In this document: positions 10,940 through 19,537 of the stretch, one piece after another
Position numbering within the stretch: the first letter of the stretch is position 1
How the letters are laid out: each line of letters begins with the position of its first letter
Source: Blastocatellia bacterium
GTDB lineage: Bacteria; Acidobacteriota; Blastocatellia; UBA7656
Reading direction: 5' to 3'
Assembly: GCA_035275065.1 (NCBI GenBank)
Contig: DATENM010000046.1
Span: forward strand, 124,001-188,000
Length of the DNA stretch: 64,000 bases
Program-made: the position numbers and the translations under genes
Notes under the pieces: model-generated
Seen by the model: only the letters and a program-made list of their open reading frames with translations
Told to the model about the DNA's origin: nothing
The model's database searches: none

Positions 10940-12139
10940 ATGCCATCGAGAATACCCTTCAATAAACCTTTCCTGGTGGGCAAAGAGAGCGATTACCTTG
11001 CCGAAGCTCTCCGTCCCGGCAACGTCGCTTCGGACGGCCACTTTACGCAAGCCTGCGCGCAGTTGCTCGAAACGCGCTTCGGTATCCGCAAAGTTCTGAT
11101 TACGCCTTCGGGCACGACGGCGCTCGAAATGGCGGCGATGCTCTGCGACCTGGGGCCGGGCGACGAAGTCATCATGCCGTCGTTCACCTTTTCTTCGACC
11201 GCCAATGCCGTTATTCGCTGTGGCGCGCGTCCAGTCTTTGTTGACATACGGCCCGACACCCTCAACCTCGACGAGACCTTGATCGAAGCGGCCATCACGC
11301 CGCGCACGCGGGCGATCATCCCGATTCACTATGCCGGCGTCGGCTGCGCGATGGATGAAGTGATGAAGACCGCGGCGGCGCACGGCTTATTGGTGATCGA
11401 AGACGCCGCGCAAGGCGTCAACGCTTTCTATGGCGGCAAACCTCTGGGGGCCATCGGCCACCTCGGCGCTTATAGCTTTCATTACACCAAGAACTATCTC
11501 TGCGGCGAAGGCGGCGCGCTGACCGTCAATGCGCCCGACCTGATCGAGCGCGCCGAGATCATCCGCGACAAGGGCACCAACCGCAAACAGTTCTTGCGCG
11601 GCGAAGTCGACAAGTACACCTGGGTTGATGTCGGTTGCTCGTCTGCGCCCGGCGAAATCGTCTGCGCCTTCCTCTACGCACAACTGGAACAGATGGACGC
11701 CATCACGCAGCGGCGGCGCGAGATTTATGCGTTCTATCAGCGCCGCCTTGAGCCGCTGGCGCGCGCCGGTTTGCTCGGCCTGCCGACGATTCCCGACGAC
11801 TGCGAGAGCAATTACCATCTGTTCTACATCCTGCTGCCAACGGCTTCGATGCGCGACCAGTTGATGAGCCATCTGCAAGCGCAAGGCATTCAGGCGGTCT
11901 TTCATTATGTGCCGCTGCACTCTTCGCCCTTCGGCAAACGCTTCGGCGACCGTCAGCTTCCGGTGACAGACCAGTTGAGCGCCCGCTTGCTCAGGCTGCC
12001 GTTCTTCAACGACATCACTACGGATGAGCAGGCCGAAGTCGTCGAGCAGATCGCGGCCTTCCTGAAACAGACGCCGGAAGACAACCGCCGCGAGCCTTAC
12101 GTTCTTGCCGCCGGCCAGCCAGAGGAACCCGCGCCATGA
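10940..12139 (+). CDS. rffA: dTDP-4-amino-4,6-dideoxygalactose transaminase, RffA/WecE-type
   Basis: This 399-residue PLP enzyme belongs to the DegT/DnrJ/EryC1/StrS aminotransferases. It resembles E. coli RffA/WecE throughout: IPFNKPFLVGKE at the N-terminus, VLITPSGTTALEMAAMLCDL, GDEVIMPSFTF, VIEDAAQGVNAFYGGKPLG, and AYSFHYTKNYLCGEGGA, which contains the PLP-binding lysine. VFHYVPLHSSPFGKRFG is at the C-terminal end. The known RffA reaction converts dTDP-4-keto-6-deoxyglucose to dTDP-4-amino-4,6-dideoxygalactose with glutamate as amino donor. It is the first gene of a compact operon with a GT2 transferase whose ATG overlaps its stop (ATGA). The product is probably the sugar nucleotide used by this glycan locus. 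Confidence 0.88.
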   Translation: MPSRIPFNKPFLVGKESDYLAEALRPGNVASDGHFTQACAQLLETRFGIRKVLITPSGTTALEMAAMLCDLGPGDEVIMPSFTFSSTANAVIRCGARPVFVDIRPDTLNLDETLIEAAITPRTRAIIPIHYAGVGCAMDEVMKTAAAHGLLVIEDAAQGVNAFYGGKPLGAIGHLGAYSFHYTKNYLCGEGGALTVNAPDLIERAEIIRDKGTNRKQFLRGEVDKYTWVDVGCSSAPGEIVCAFLYAQLEQMDAITQRRREIYAFYQRRLEPLARAGLLGLPTIPDDCESNYHLFYILLPTASMRDQLMSHLQAQGIQAVFHYVPLHSSPFGKRFGDRQLPVTDQLSARLLRLPFFNDITTDEQAEVVEQIAAFLKQTPEDNRREPYVLAAGQPEEPAP

Positions 12140-13170
12140 GCCGCGCGACCGAGGCTGGCGCGTCCGCGTCGGCCCCTGACCTGTCGGTCGTCATCCCGGT
12201 CTATCGCAGCGAGGATTGCTTGCCGGCGCTGGTTAGCGCCATCGAGCAGGCGCTTGTGCCTGTGGGCCGGACGTATGAAGTCGTCCTCGTCAACGATTGC
12301 TCGCCCGACCAGTCGTGGAAGGTCATCCGCGCCCTGTGCCGCGACCACGCCAACATTATCGGCGTCGATTTGCGCCGCAACTTTGGACAGGACAACGCCA
12401 TCATGACCGGCCTGCGGCTGGCGCGCGGGCGCTATGTCGCCATCATGGATGACGACCTGCAACACCACCCGCGCGATTTGCCGGCGCTGCTCGACAAAGC
12501 CGAGGAAGGCTATGATGTCGTCTACGCAGACTTTCGCGTCAAGCGACAGAAGGCATGGAAAAATCTCGGCAGCTGGTTCAATGGCAAGGTCGCCGAATGG
12601 GTCATCCACAAGCCGAAAGAGATTTATCTGTCGCCTTACAAAGTCATCCACAGTGAAGTCGCCAAGCTGATCTGCGCTTATGACGGCCCGCGCCCTTACG
12701 TAGACGGATTGCTGTTCCAGGTGACTTCACGCATCACGCAACTGCCGGTCGAGCATCACACGCGTTTCGCTGGCCGCAGCACTTACACCTTCTGGGGGTC
12801 TGTGCGGGTCTGGGCGCGGCTGGCCTTCTCGTTTTCGGTGCAGCCGCTCAGGCTGGTCACCTGGTTCGGCTTCAGCTTCGCGTTCCTCGGCCTGGTGCTG
12901 ACGCTCGTAGTCGTCGGCTACCGCCTGCTCTTCCCCGAAGCCTTCTCGAATGCGGTGGCCGGCTGGGCGTCGTTGATGGTTGCGCTGCTGCTGGTCGGCG
13001 GCATTCAGATGGTCTTCTTCGGCATCCTCGGCGAATACACCGGACAGACCTATCTGCGCGTCAATAACAAACCGCAGGCGGCCATCCGCGAAGTCATCAA
13101 CCGCGAGCGGACCGCGCAACCGCGGATGGCCCGGCAAGAGGTGAGCCTTGGCAACCAGTCTGATCTATAA
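12136..13170 (+). CDS. Polyprenyl-phosphate glycosyltransferase, GT2 (ArnC/DPM1/GtrB-like)
   Basis: This 344-residue protein has a cytosolic GT-A domain followed by two C-terminal transmembrane helices (about 235-260 and 272-298). Motifs include LSVVIPVYRSEDCLPALV at the start, VLVNDCSPDQSW, and the metal-binding MDDDLQHHPRDLPALL near residue 110. GEYTGQTYLRVNNKP after the second helix is typical of the ArnC/GtrB group. Such enzymes transfer a sugar from a nucleotide to undecaprenyl phosphate on the cytoplasmic face; GT-C enzymes then use the lipid-linked sugar outside. It overlaps the aminotransferase by four bases and the methyltransferase by 23, so translation is likely coupled. The neighbours suggest the sugar is the 4-amino-4,6-dideoxy product, which is inference. 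Confidence 0.85.
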   Translation: MSRATEAGASASAPDLSVVIPVYRSEDCLPALVSAIEQALVPVGRTYEVVLVNDCSPDQSWKVIRALCRDHANIIGVDLRRNFGQDNAIMTGLRLARGRYVAIMDDDLQHHPRDLPALLDKAEEGYDVVYADFRVKRQKAWKNLGSWFNGKVAEWVIHKPKEIYLSPYKVIHSEVAKLICAYDGPRPYVDGLLFQVTSRITQLPVEHHTRFAGRSTYTFWGSVRVWARLAFSFSVQPLRLVTWFGFSFAFLGLVLTLVVVGYRLLFPEAFSNAVAGWASLMVALLLVGGIQMVFFGILGEYTGQTYLRVNNKPQAAIREVINRERTAQPRMARQEVSLGNQSDL

Positions 13171-13750
13171 AAGCACGCCGCTTTATCAACTGGTCATGCG
13201 CACGCTCTATGGCCGCCACCTCGACTCGCGTTACCGCGTCATCGCCGAATTGATTGCTACCGGCGCAAGCGTGCTCGATCTTTGTTGCGGGCCGCCGATC
13301 CTCTTCAAGCGCCACTTGCGGCAAAGGGGCGTGCGCTATATGGGGCTCGACATCAATGCCGGGTTCATCGAGCAACTGGTCAGCAGCGGCGGTCGGGGGC
13401 AGGTCTGGGACTTGCGCAAAGATGAGCCGTTGCCGCCCGCCGATTACGTCATCATGCAGGGCGCATTGTATGATTTCTTACCCGATGCCTTGCCCGTGGT
13501 CGAGCGCATGTTTGCGGCGGCTCGGCAGCAGGTGATCATTGCCGAGCCGATTCGCAATCTGGCAAACAGCCAGTGGCCCTTGATGCGGTGGGTCGCGCGG
13601 CATCTGACCGATCCCGGCTCGGGAGCGCAGCCGCACCGCTTCACCGAGCAGACGCTGGACGATTTTTTCGCCGCTTACGCCGAACAGCTTGATCGGGCTT
13701 TCTTGATTCCGGGGGGACGTGAAAAAGTTTACGTCTTCAATAAACGCTGA
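13148..13750 (+). CDS. Class I SAM-dependent methyltransferase of the glycan locus
   Basis: This is a 200-residue protein. The start is TTG 13148, within the end of the GT2 gene and preceded by AGAGGTG as ribosome-binding site. Motif I of the SAM-binding fold is VLDLCCGPPILFKRHL (about residues 37-52), followed by YMGLDINAGFIEQL with the acidic residue that binds the ribose. VIMQGALYDFLPDALP serves as motif IV-like region. The substrate is not evident. Its place between a polyprenyl-phosphate glycosyltransferase and a GT-C enzyme suggests methylation of a lipid-linked or polymer-bound sugar. It could also act on another small molecule. Confidence 0.75.
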   Translation: MATSLIYKSTPLYQLVMRTLYGRHLDSRYRVIAELIATGASVLDLCCGPPILFKRHLRQRGVRYMGLDINAGFIEQLVSSGGRGQVWDLRKDEPLPPADYVIMQGALYDFLPDALPVVERMFAAARQQVIIAEPIRNLANSQWPLMRWVARHLTDPGSGAQPHRFTEQTLDDFFAAYAEQLDRAFLIPGGREKVYVFNKR

Positions 13751-13759
13751 CGGCGGCTG

Positions 13760-15607
13760 ATGAACGCGATGGCAACGAGCGAACAGGAGATCGAGCAAGA
13801 CAAGCCGAGCGCGCGCCGCCGGGCGCTTGCCGACCGTTTGCCGCTCGTCATTACGCTGGTTGCGGGCGCGGTCTGTTACGGGTTGTTCTATCGCCGCGGG
13901 CTGGGACTGGCGGTCATCGGCTACAGCGTCGCGCCGACCGAGCGCGTCCTGCAAGGCGAAGTGCCTTACCGCGATTTCCTCTTCAACTACACGCCGGGCA
14001 TTCTGTGGCTGAACGCGCTGCTGATGAAGTGGTTCGGCGTAACGCTACTGACGGTGCGCGCAGGGCTGCTGGTGACGCGGCTGCTGACGCTGGCGCTGGT
14101 CTATCATCTGGCGCGGCGGCTCGCGGGCTTCTGGCTGGGCTTGCTGCCGGTGGCGCTGACGGTTGCGTGGCTTGGCTACGAGCACCTGTTCAATCCCTAC
14201 CCGGATGTTTACTTCATGCCGCTGGCGCTTGCGGGCCTGCTCTGTGCGCTCAATTACGATCAGTCGTCGCGCGCCGGCTGGCTGTTGCTCGGAGGGCTGG
14301 CGGCGGGCGGCGTCTTTCTCTTCAAGCACAACGTCGGCGTCTTTGTGATGGGCTGTGGCCTGATCGCTCTGGGGCTGCGCGAATGGGCGGTCGGCGCTTA
14401 CCAAACGCGCGGCGAGATGGCTCGCGGGTTGGTGCAGCGCGCGGCGATTTACTTAATCGGCTTTGGCTCTGTGGTCGCCGCGATGGCGGCCTATCTATAT
14501 TCGCGGCACGCGCTCGGCGCGATGGTCGAACACTTCCGGCACCACGCCGCGGCCTACAGCGAATCGCGCGCCATCGGCTTGCCGTCGCCGAAACAGCTCT
14601 GGCCGCTGGCGCTCGGCCTGGCGGTCGCTTTCGTTGGCGCGGTGATGATCATTAAGCGAGCGCCGCGCCTCTTAGCGGCTTTCGTTACGCTGATGACTGC
14701 GCTGATGGCGGCGCTGGTCTTATGGCCCGGTCGCGCTTTCATCTTCAAGCAGGCGGCGACCGCGGCGGTCGCTTACCTGCCGCCGACGTTGTTCGCACTG
14801 GCGGCGGCGGCGGCGCTGTGGCCGGGCGTCCGGGCATTGCGTTCATCAAGCAACGAGCCGGCGTTCAGAGACCGGCTGAACGCCACGCGACAAGCGATAG
14901 CGAGCAAGTTTCAAACGCGCGAGGCGCGGCGCGAATGGTGGCAACGCAATGGCGCAATGCTCACAGTGATGCTGTACGCGCTGGGCGTTTACCTGGAGAT
15001 GTTCCCGCGCGCCGATTACTATCATCTGGTGCGTGTGCTGCCGCCGGTCTTCTTGCTGTTGCTGGCCGCCCTGCCGCGGGCGCGGCCGGTGATCGAAAGC
15101 GGCTTGCGATCACGACTCGCGGCGGCGCCACGCGCAGGGTGGCTGGTGATTTTGCTGCCGGTCTTTTTGCTTGTCGTCACCGGCTGGCAGGCGACGTGGC
15201 GGCCGCAATTCGATGGCCGCTTCCGCTTCGTCAATCGCCACGAACTGGCCATTGAGCGCGGGCGCGGCATCCTGGTCGGCCAGCAGCAGGCGGCGCTGGT
15301 TGATGGGCTGGTCAAGCTGATTCAAGACAACAGCGCGGCGGACGAGCCGATCTTTTCGTTTTCGCAGCGCGCCAGCGCGCTCTACTTTCTCGCGGCCCGC
15401 CGCAACCCGACGCGCTTCTTGTGGTGGCGCTCAGTCGGCATCAGCCGCGCAGAGCGCGATGGCGTGATGCAGATGATCAGCGAGCGCCAGCCGAAGCTCG
15501 TCATCGTTCAGGAGATTGCCGCGACCGAGAAGACTCGCGAGTTCATCGGCCAGTATTACCGCCGCCTCGGCGCGGTCGCCGATCTCGCGGTCTACGGGCG
15601 TGATTAG
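13760..15607 (+). CDS. GT-C superfamily membrane glycosyltransferase
   Basis: This is a 615-residue polytopic membrane protein related to the gene at 3903-5654: both have GYSVAPTERVLQGEVPYRDF-like and GYNLYSAERILAGEVPYRDF-like segments in the first external loop. The conserved Glu and Asp of that loop are the expected catalytic or metal-binding residues of GT-C enzymes using lipid-linked donors. Further motifs include FLFKHNVGVFVMGCGLI and a C-terminal soluble part containing RGRGILVGQQQAALVDGL. It starts 9 bases after the methyltransferase gene and belongs to the same operon. The acceptor may be a surface polysaccharide, lipid or protein; nothing in the sequence decides. Confidence 0.8.
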   Translation: MNAMATSEQEIEQDKPSARRRALADRLPLVITLVAGAVCYGLFYRRGLGLAVIGYSVAPTERVLQGEVPYRDFLFNYTPGILWLNALLMKWFGVTLLTVRAGLLVTRLLTLALVYHLARRLAGFWLGLLPVALTVAWLGYEHLFNPYPDVYFMPLALAGLLCALNYDQSSRAGWLLLGGLAAGGVFLFKHNVGVFVMGCGLIALGLREWAVGAYQTRGEMARGLVQRAAIYLIGFGSVVAAMAAYLYSRHALGAMVEHFRHHAAAYSESRAIGLPSPKQLWPLALGLAVAFVGAVMIIKRAPRLLAAFVTLMTALMAALVLWPGRAFIFKQAATAAVAYLPPTLFALAAAAALWPGVRALRSSSNEPAFRDRLNATRQAIASKFQTREARREWWQRNGAMLTVMLYALGVYLEMFPRADYYHLVRVLPPVFLLLLAALPRARPVIESGLRSRLAAAPRAGWLVILLPVFLLVVTGWQATWRPQFDGRFRFVNRHELAIERGRGILVGQQQAALVDGLVKLIQDNSAADEPIFSFSQRASALYFLAARRNPTRFLWWRSVGISRAERDGVMQMISERQPKLVIVQEIAATEKTREFIGQYYRRLGAVADLAVYGRD

Positions 15608-15637
15608 CATCGAGTTTCGATTGGATTGTGATTAGTG

Positions 15638-16384
15638 ATGACAAGTACAGAAATGAGCGCAGACGAAATTCGCCTCGACCGCTACGTGCTGGCGGTGTGG
15701 CGCGCGAAATGGTGGATCATCCTGCTGGCGCTGCTAGCGACAGGTGTGGCGGCCTTTCTCGCCAACCGCCAGCCCGCTTCGTATGAGGCGACGGCGCTGG
15801 TCGAAGTCGGGCGCGTGTGGAATCAGCCGCTCAAGGATTTATTCATCACCGCCGAGACCGCCAACAGTCCGGGCTTCATCCACGATCTGGCGGGCAAGCT
15901 AGGCGTAGCGCCCAAGCAACTGCTGCGCGCCGTACAGGCCGAGGCGTATGTCAGTGGCGTGCCTCATGCGCGTTACGCCATCCTGATTCGCATCGTGGCG
16001 ACGACCGATAATCCTGATCAGTCGGTGCGCTTCGCACAGGCCGTGGCCGACGAGATCGTCGCCTGGCACGCGCAGATTTATGAAGAGGCGATGCGTCCGC
16101 ACCTGGCGCGTCAGCAGCAGCTTGAGGAGCAACTCAAGCCGTTGCAGTCGTCACCGACAACGCGCGATACATCTCTCAAGATCGAATCGGAATTAGAAGA
16201 AGTGAAGACCAACAACACGTCGCCACTGCTGACGGCAAAGACGCATCTGGTAGAGCGAATCGTCGCAGGCGGCGGCAGCAAGCCGCCCATCTGGCGCAGC
16301 GCCGCAAGCTGGGGCCTGGCCGCGGCGCTCGCCGGCGTCGTCCTGGCGCTGATCATCGGCCACTTAAAGAGCCGCGTGCGGTAA
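15638..16384 (+). CDS. Wzz/GumC-like polysaccharide chain-length determinant protein
   Basis: This 248-residue protein has the Wzz layout. There is an N-terminal transmembrane helix (about residues 24-44, WWIILLALLATGVAAFLA). A periplasmic domain rich in alpha-helix follows, with IDs such as YEATALVEVGRVW and the charged stretch RQQQLEEQLKPLQS predicted as coiled coil. The C-terminal transmembrane helix (about 222-241) ends in HLKSRVR. No tyrosine-kinase domain is attached. Wzz proteins set the modal length of O-antigen or capsule made by the Wzy pathway. A GTG three bases upstream (15635) is an alternative start. It is the last gene of the rightward glycan operon. Confidence 0.72.
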   Translation: MTSTEMSADEIRLDRYVLAVWRAKWWIILLALLATGVAAFLANRQPASYEATALVEVGRVWNQPLKDLFITAETANSPGFIHDLAGKLGVAPKQLLRAVQAEAYVSGVPHARYAILIRIVATTDNPDQSVRFAQAVADEIVAWHAQIYEEAMRPHLARQQQLEEQLKPLQSSPTTRDTSLKIESELEEVKTNNTSPLLTAKTHLVERIVAGGGSKPPIWRSAASWGLAAALAGVVLALIIGHLKSRVR

Positions 16385-16477
16385 TACCAATTAAGGCTTT
16401 GCCACCAAGACACCAAGCCTCACGATCTTCTTATAGCGGTTTGCCAATGCGTGCGACCTGGACGCAAGCGGCCTTCT

Positions 16478-17164
16478 TCAGCCGATGAATTTATAGCCGA
16501 GCCCGTGAACGGTGAGGATGTATTGCGGGTGGCGCGGGTTGGTTTCGAGCTTCTGCCGCAGCCATGCGACGTGCACGTCAACGGTGCGCGTCGAGGGCAT
16601 GGCGTGATAGCCCCACACTTCATTCAACAGGGTGTCGCGGGTGATGGCCGATTCGCGGTGCTCGATGAAATAGCGCAGCAGGGCGAACTCGCGCGCCGAC
16701 AGCTCGACCGGCTGGCCGTCGCGGGTCACTTCGGCTTTGCGAAAGTCAATGCGCACTTTGCCGAACTGATAGACCTCGGCGGTATCAAGCGTTGCCGCCG
16801 GGGCGCGGCGCAGCAGCGCTTCGATGCGCGCCAGCAGCTCGATCATTTCGAAAGGCTTGGTCAAATAATCGTCGGCGCCGAGCTTCAGGCCGACGACCTT
16901 ATCCACCACCTGACCGCGCGCCGTCAGCATCAGCACAGGCGTTCGCACGCCTTGTTGGCGCAGGTCGCGGCAAACATCAAAGCCATTCTTGCGCGGCAGC
17001 ATCACGTCGAGCAGGATGACGTCGAAGCCTTCGGTTGCGGCGCGCTGCAAACCGCTTTCGCCATCGCGCGCCGCCTCGACCGCGTAGCCTTCTTTGCCCA
17101 AGCGGTCGCTTAGGGTTAGCACCAATCCGGGCTCGTCTTCGATGAGCAGAATGCGCTTGGTCAT
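16478..17164 (-). CDS. OmpR/PhoB-family response regulator
   Basis: This 228-residue protein has an N-terminal receiver domain (about 1-118) and a C-terminal winged-helix DNA-binding domain (about 130-226). Receiver landmarks are ILLIEDEP (acidic pocket D10/E11), the phosphoacceptor D53 in VILLDVMLPRKNGFD, the conserved T in MLTARG, and K in DDYLTKPFE. The effector domain has VELSAREFALLRYFIEH and VDVHVAWLRQKLE, then GYKFIG at the end. The histidine kinase gene lies upstream on the same strand with a 19-base gap, so the two make one two-component system. The genes it controls are not shown; the adjacent glycan operon converges with it and is a possible target. Confidence 0.93.
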   Translation of the reverse strand: MTKRILLIEDEPGLVLTLSDRLGKEGYAVEAARDGESGLQRAATEGFDVILLDVMLPRKNGFDVCRDLRQQGVRTPVLMLTARGQVVDKVVGLKLGADDYLTKPFEMIELLARIEALLRRAPAATLDTAEVYQFGKVRIDFRKAEVTRDGQPVELSAREFALLRYFIEHRESAITRDTLLNEVWGYHAMPSTRTVDVHVAWLRQKLETNPRHPQYILTVHGLGYKFIG

Positions 17165-17175
17165 ATCAACAAGGA

Positions 17176-17237
17176 GTCAGGAGTCAGAATGAAAGCGGCG
17201 GCGACAGCCGGCTTCCTTCTTCATTCTGACTCCTGAC
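17176..17237. repeat. 18-bp inverted repeat built from AGGAGTC units
   Basis: The arms 17176-17193 (GTCAGGAGTCAGAATGAA) and 17220-17237 are exact reverse complements around a 26-base loop. Additional AGGAGTC/GACTCCT units extend to about 17255. The repeat spans the junction of the kinase and regulator genes and supplies the last codons of the kinase. Confidence 0.8.
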
Positions 17238-19115
17238 ACCTGACTCCTGACTCCTGTTTTCTGCCCCCTGCATCAAGGCCGGCAAGATCAGCGTGAAGGC
17301 GCTGCCGCGCCCGGCGGCGGTCTGAACGCGGACGCGCCCGCCGTGCGCTTCGACGATATGCTTGACCAGACTCAACCCCAGGCCGTTGCCATGAATCTGT
17401 GCCGCGGTGACTTCGGCGCCGCGATAAAATGGCTCGAAGATGTGCGGCAAATCGCTTGCGTTGATCCCCAGGCCGCGGTCTTCGACGGTGACCTGCACCT
17501 CGTCAGCCGCGGCCTTTGCGGTTACACGAATCCAGCGCGGCTCGCCGCCATACTTCATCGCGTTGTTCAGCAAGTTCTGCACCGCGCGGCTGAGCGCCGC
17601 CGCGTCTGCCGCAACAGGCGGGAGCTTGGCGGCGAGCTGTTTTTCGACCGTAAAATCGCCTTCTTCGATGAGCGGCGCACAGGCCGCCAACGCGCTTTCG
17701 ATCACCTCAAGGGCGTCCGCCGGTCGCAGGGCGTAGGCTTTGCGGCCCGATTGAATGCCGGCGAATTCCAGGGCTTGCTCGATCATTGCCGATAGCCGCC
17801 GGCCTTCGCTTTCGATCAGCGAGCCATAGCGGCGAACCTGCTCGCCTTCTTCGATGACGCCATCGGCGAGGTTCTCGCCCGCCGAGCAGATGACCGCTAG
17901 CGGCGTGCGCATCTCGTGCGAGACGCCGGCGACGAACTCCATCTGTTGGCGGGCCAGGCGCTCGGCTCGGCGCGTCGATGCCAGAATCATGGCGATGCTG
18001 AGGCTCAGCAGCAGCAAGATGCCGAAGCTGACGGCGAGATTGCGCCGCCGCGCCGCGCCGACTGCCGCGTCGAGCGAGCCGGCGCGGTGCTGAAGCGCCA
18101 GCAGCCAGCGCCCCGCTTCCGTATCGTCCGCCAGAGCGTCCGACAGCCTGTCTTTGTCGAGGGCGCTTTTGACCACAGCGCCATCGCGCTTCATCGCCAG
18201 ATTGAAGAAGCGGACGGCGGTATGTTCTTTCTTGCCGGCGGTCGTCGTAGACTGCTCGATCTCGTGGGTGACGCCTTCAATGCGAACCGGCGATTCGGCG
18301 CGCACGCCGAACAGCGCGCCGCTGGCATCAGCCGCCGCCAGGATGTTCGCCGCCGCGCCGCTCTCTGTTTGATAAATTACACTGGCCGGATTATCGCGAC
18401 GCGTGATGACGAGCCGGTAATCCAGGCCGTCGCCGCCCGTGAAGTAACGCGCCGCCAGTCGTGGAATCATGTAGTTGTGGATGCAATTAGCATCAAGGGT
18501 AACGATGACATGGCTGGTGACAGGAGCAGGCGGCGTCAGGCCGGGCTGTTCGAGCATAAGCGGGTCGGCGACCGCCATGACGAGCGCCATCGCATCGCCG
18601 TCAATCACCTCAACGGCGGATCGATAGACGAAACGCGACGACTGAAGCGCGTCTTCGTACTCCTGCTCCAGTGTGGCGCGCAACGGTAGCAGCCCGGAGG
18701 GCCAGTCCGTCGGCGTGAAGCTCAGCGCGGCGCGCTCGAAGCGGTAAGCCTGCAAGCGGCCCGCAGCGGTGGGCTGACCGGCAGCGGGCTCGACGAGATA
18801 GACGCCGCTGACCAGTTGCGGATAAGGCGCGGACTGCGCCCATTGATCGTAGCGGCGCGCGTAAGTCTGCCAGTCGCGCGCACGCTCAGTGCGCGCATCC
18901 ATGCGCAGGCTCAAGCAGGCGCGCGACAGTTCGCGATCAAAGTCCTGCGTGAAATTGGCGACGGCCGTCTTGAGGCTCGCTTGCATGCGGTCGCGCTCGG
19001 CGCGGCTGACTTCGCCAAGCCAGCGGAATTGCAATACGGCCAGCAGCGGCAGCAGCGCAATCAGCGCCACGACCAGCACAAGCATCAACGACGGCTTGCG
19101 TTTCCAGTGCTTCAC
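17184..19115 (-). CDS. Membrane sensor histidine kinase
   Basis: This is a 643-residue kinase starting with GTG at 19115. A first transmembrane helix lies at about 11-31 and a second at about 360-380; the roughly 330 residues between them form a periplasmic sensing region of no recognised type. HisKA has the phosphoacceptor H400 in FVAGVSHEMRTPLAVI. HATPase_c has the N box (LLNNAMKYGG), G1 (VEDRGLGI), F box (IFEPFYRG) and G2 (GNGLGLSLVKHIVEAHGG). The last 25 or so residues (SQESGVRSQNEEG) come from the intergenic repeat and are unlikely to be functional. It is paired with the response regulator downstream. The signal sensed is unknown. Confidence 0.92.
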   Translation of the reverse strand: MKHWKRKPSLMLVLVVALIALLPLLAVLQFRWLGEVSRAERDRMQASLKTAVANFTQDFDRELSRACLSLRMDARTERARDWQTYARRYDQWAQSAPYPQLVSGVYLVEPAAGQPTAAGRLQAYRFERAALSFTPTDWPSGLLPLRATLEQEYEDALQSSRFVYRSAVEVIDGDAMALVMAVADPLMLEQPGLTPPAPVTSHVIVTLDANCIHNYMIPRLAARYFTGGDGLDYRLVITRRDNPASVIYQTESGAAANILAAADASGALFGVRAESPVRIEGVTHEIEQSTTTAGKKEHTAVRFFNLAMKRDGAVVKSALDKDRLSDALADDTEAGRWLLALQHRAGSLDAAVGAARRRNLAVSFGILLLLSLSIAMILASTRRAERLARQQMEFVAGVSHEMRTPLAVICSAGENLADGVIEEGEQVRRYGSLIESEGRRLSAMIEQALEFAGIQSGRKAYALRPADALEVIESALAACAPLIEEGDFTVEKQLAAKLPPVAADAAALSRAVQNLLNNAMKYGGEPRWIRVTAKAAADEVQVTVEDRGLGINASDLPHIFEPFYRGAEVTAAQIHGNGLGLSLVKHIVEAHGGRVRVQTAAGRGSAFTLILPALMQGAENRSQESGVRSQNEEGSRLSPPLSF

Positions 19116-19217
19116 AGGGGCGATTATAACATCACGTCTTCGCGCCGTGTTCGTCGCCGCGCCGATTTTACATCCTTAACATATGCCAGCGTCGAAGCCC
19201 CGCGGCAGCTGAGTAAA

Positions 19218-19343
19218 TCACTTGATCTTCTTCGCCCGAATGTCCCGCCCGCCCCTGTTAATCACCAGAGCGGTGACCTGACCCGCTTCGTCTTTGACAA
19301 ACGTAGCCTCGGCACTTGCGGTAACTTGTATCGGCGGCGGCAT
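19218..19343 (-). pseudogene. Remnant of a DUF3471-type C-terminal domain
   Basis: The reverse strand reads about 41 residues ending with a stop at 19218: IQVTASAEATFVKDEAGQ and then VTALVINRGGRDIRAKKIK. This resembles the C-terminal DUF3471 domain that follows beta-lactamase-like or serine hydrolase domains (pattern FvkD..GqVt.Lvl...GRdi.AkKi). No upstream catalytic domain is present in frame, so it appears to be a broken gene fragment. It fills part of the 420-base gap between the kinase and the reductase-like gene. Confidence 0.4.
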
Positions 19344-19435
19344 AGGTTTTCGCCGCCCACAGCCGGGCCGTGTGGTAGGAATGCCGCGGGCCTGCCTTGC
19401 AATGCAATGTGCCTTGCAATATGCTGCCGCTCGGG

Positions 19436-19460
19436 GCCCCGCTGAACGCGGGCGTTAGGT
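19436..19460 (+). other. attC-like 3' end upstream of the reductase-like gene
   Basis: The sequence CTGAACGCGGGCGTTAGGTG resembles the 3' end of integron attC sites, where an L''-like TGAAC precedes the recombination core GTTRRRY (here GTTAGGT at 19454-19460). The matching 5' half could not be found upstream. It lies 77 bases before the reductase-like start. Confidence 0.4.
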
Positions 19461-19537
19461 GCTCAATATGCTTTCAGTCGGCCAGGCGAGGATGAAGGTA
19501 TCCTCAGAAACACCAACCCCAGAACACGGAGACTCAA

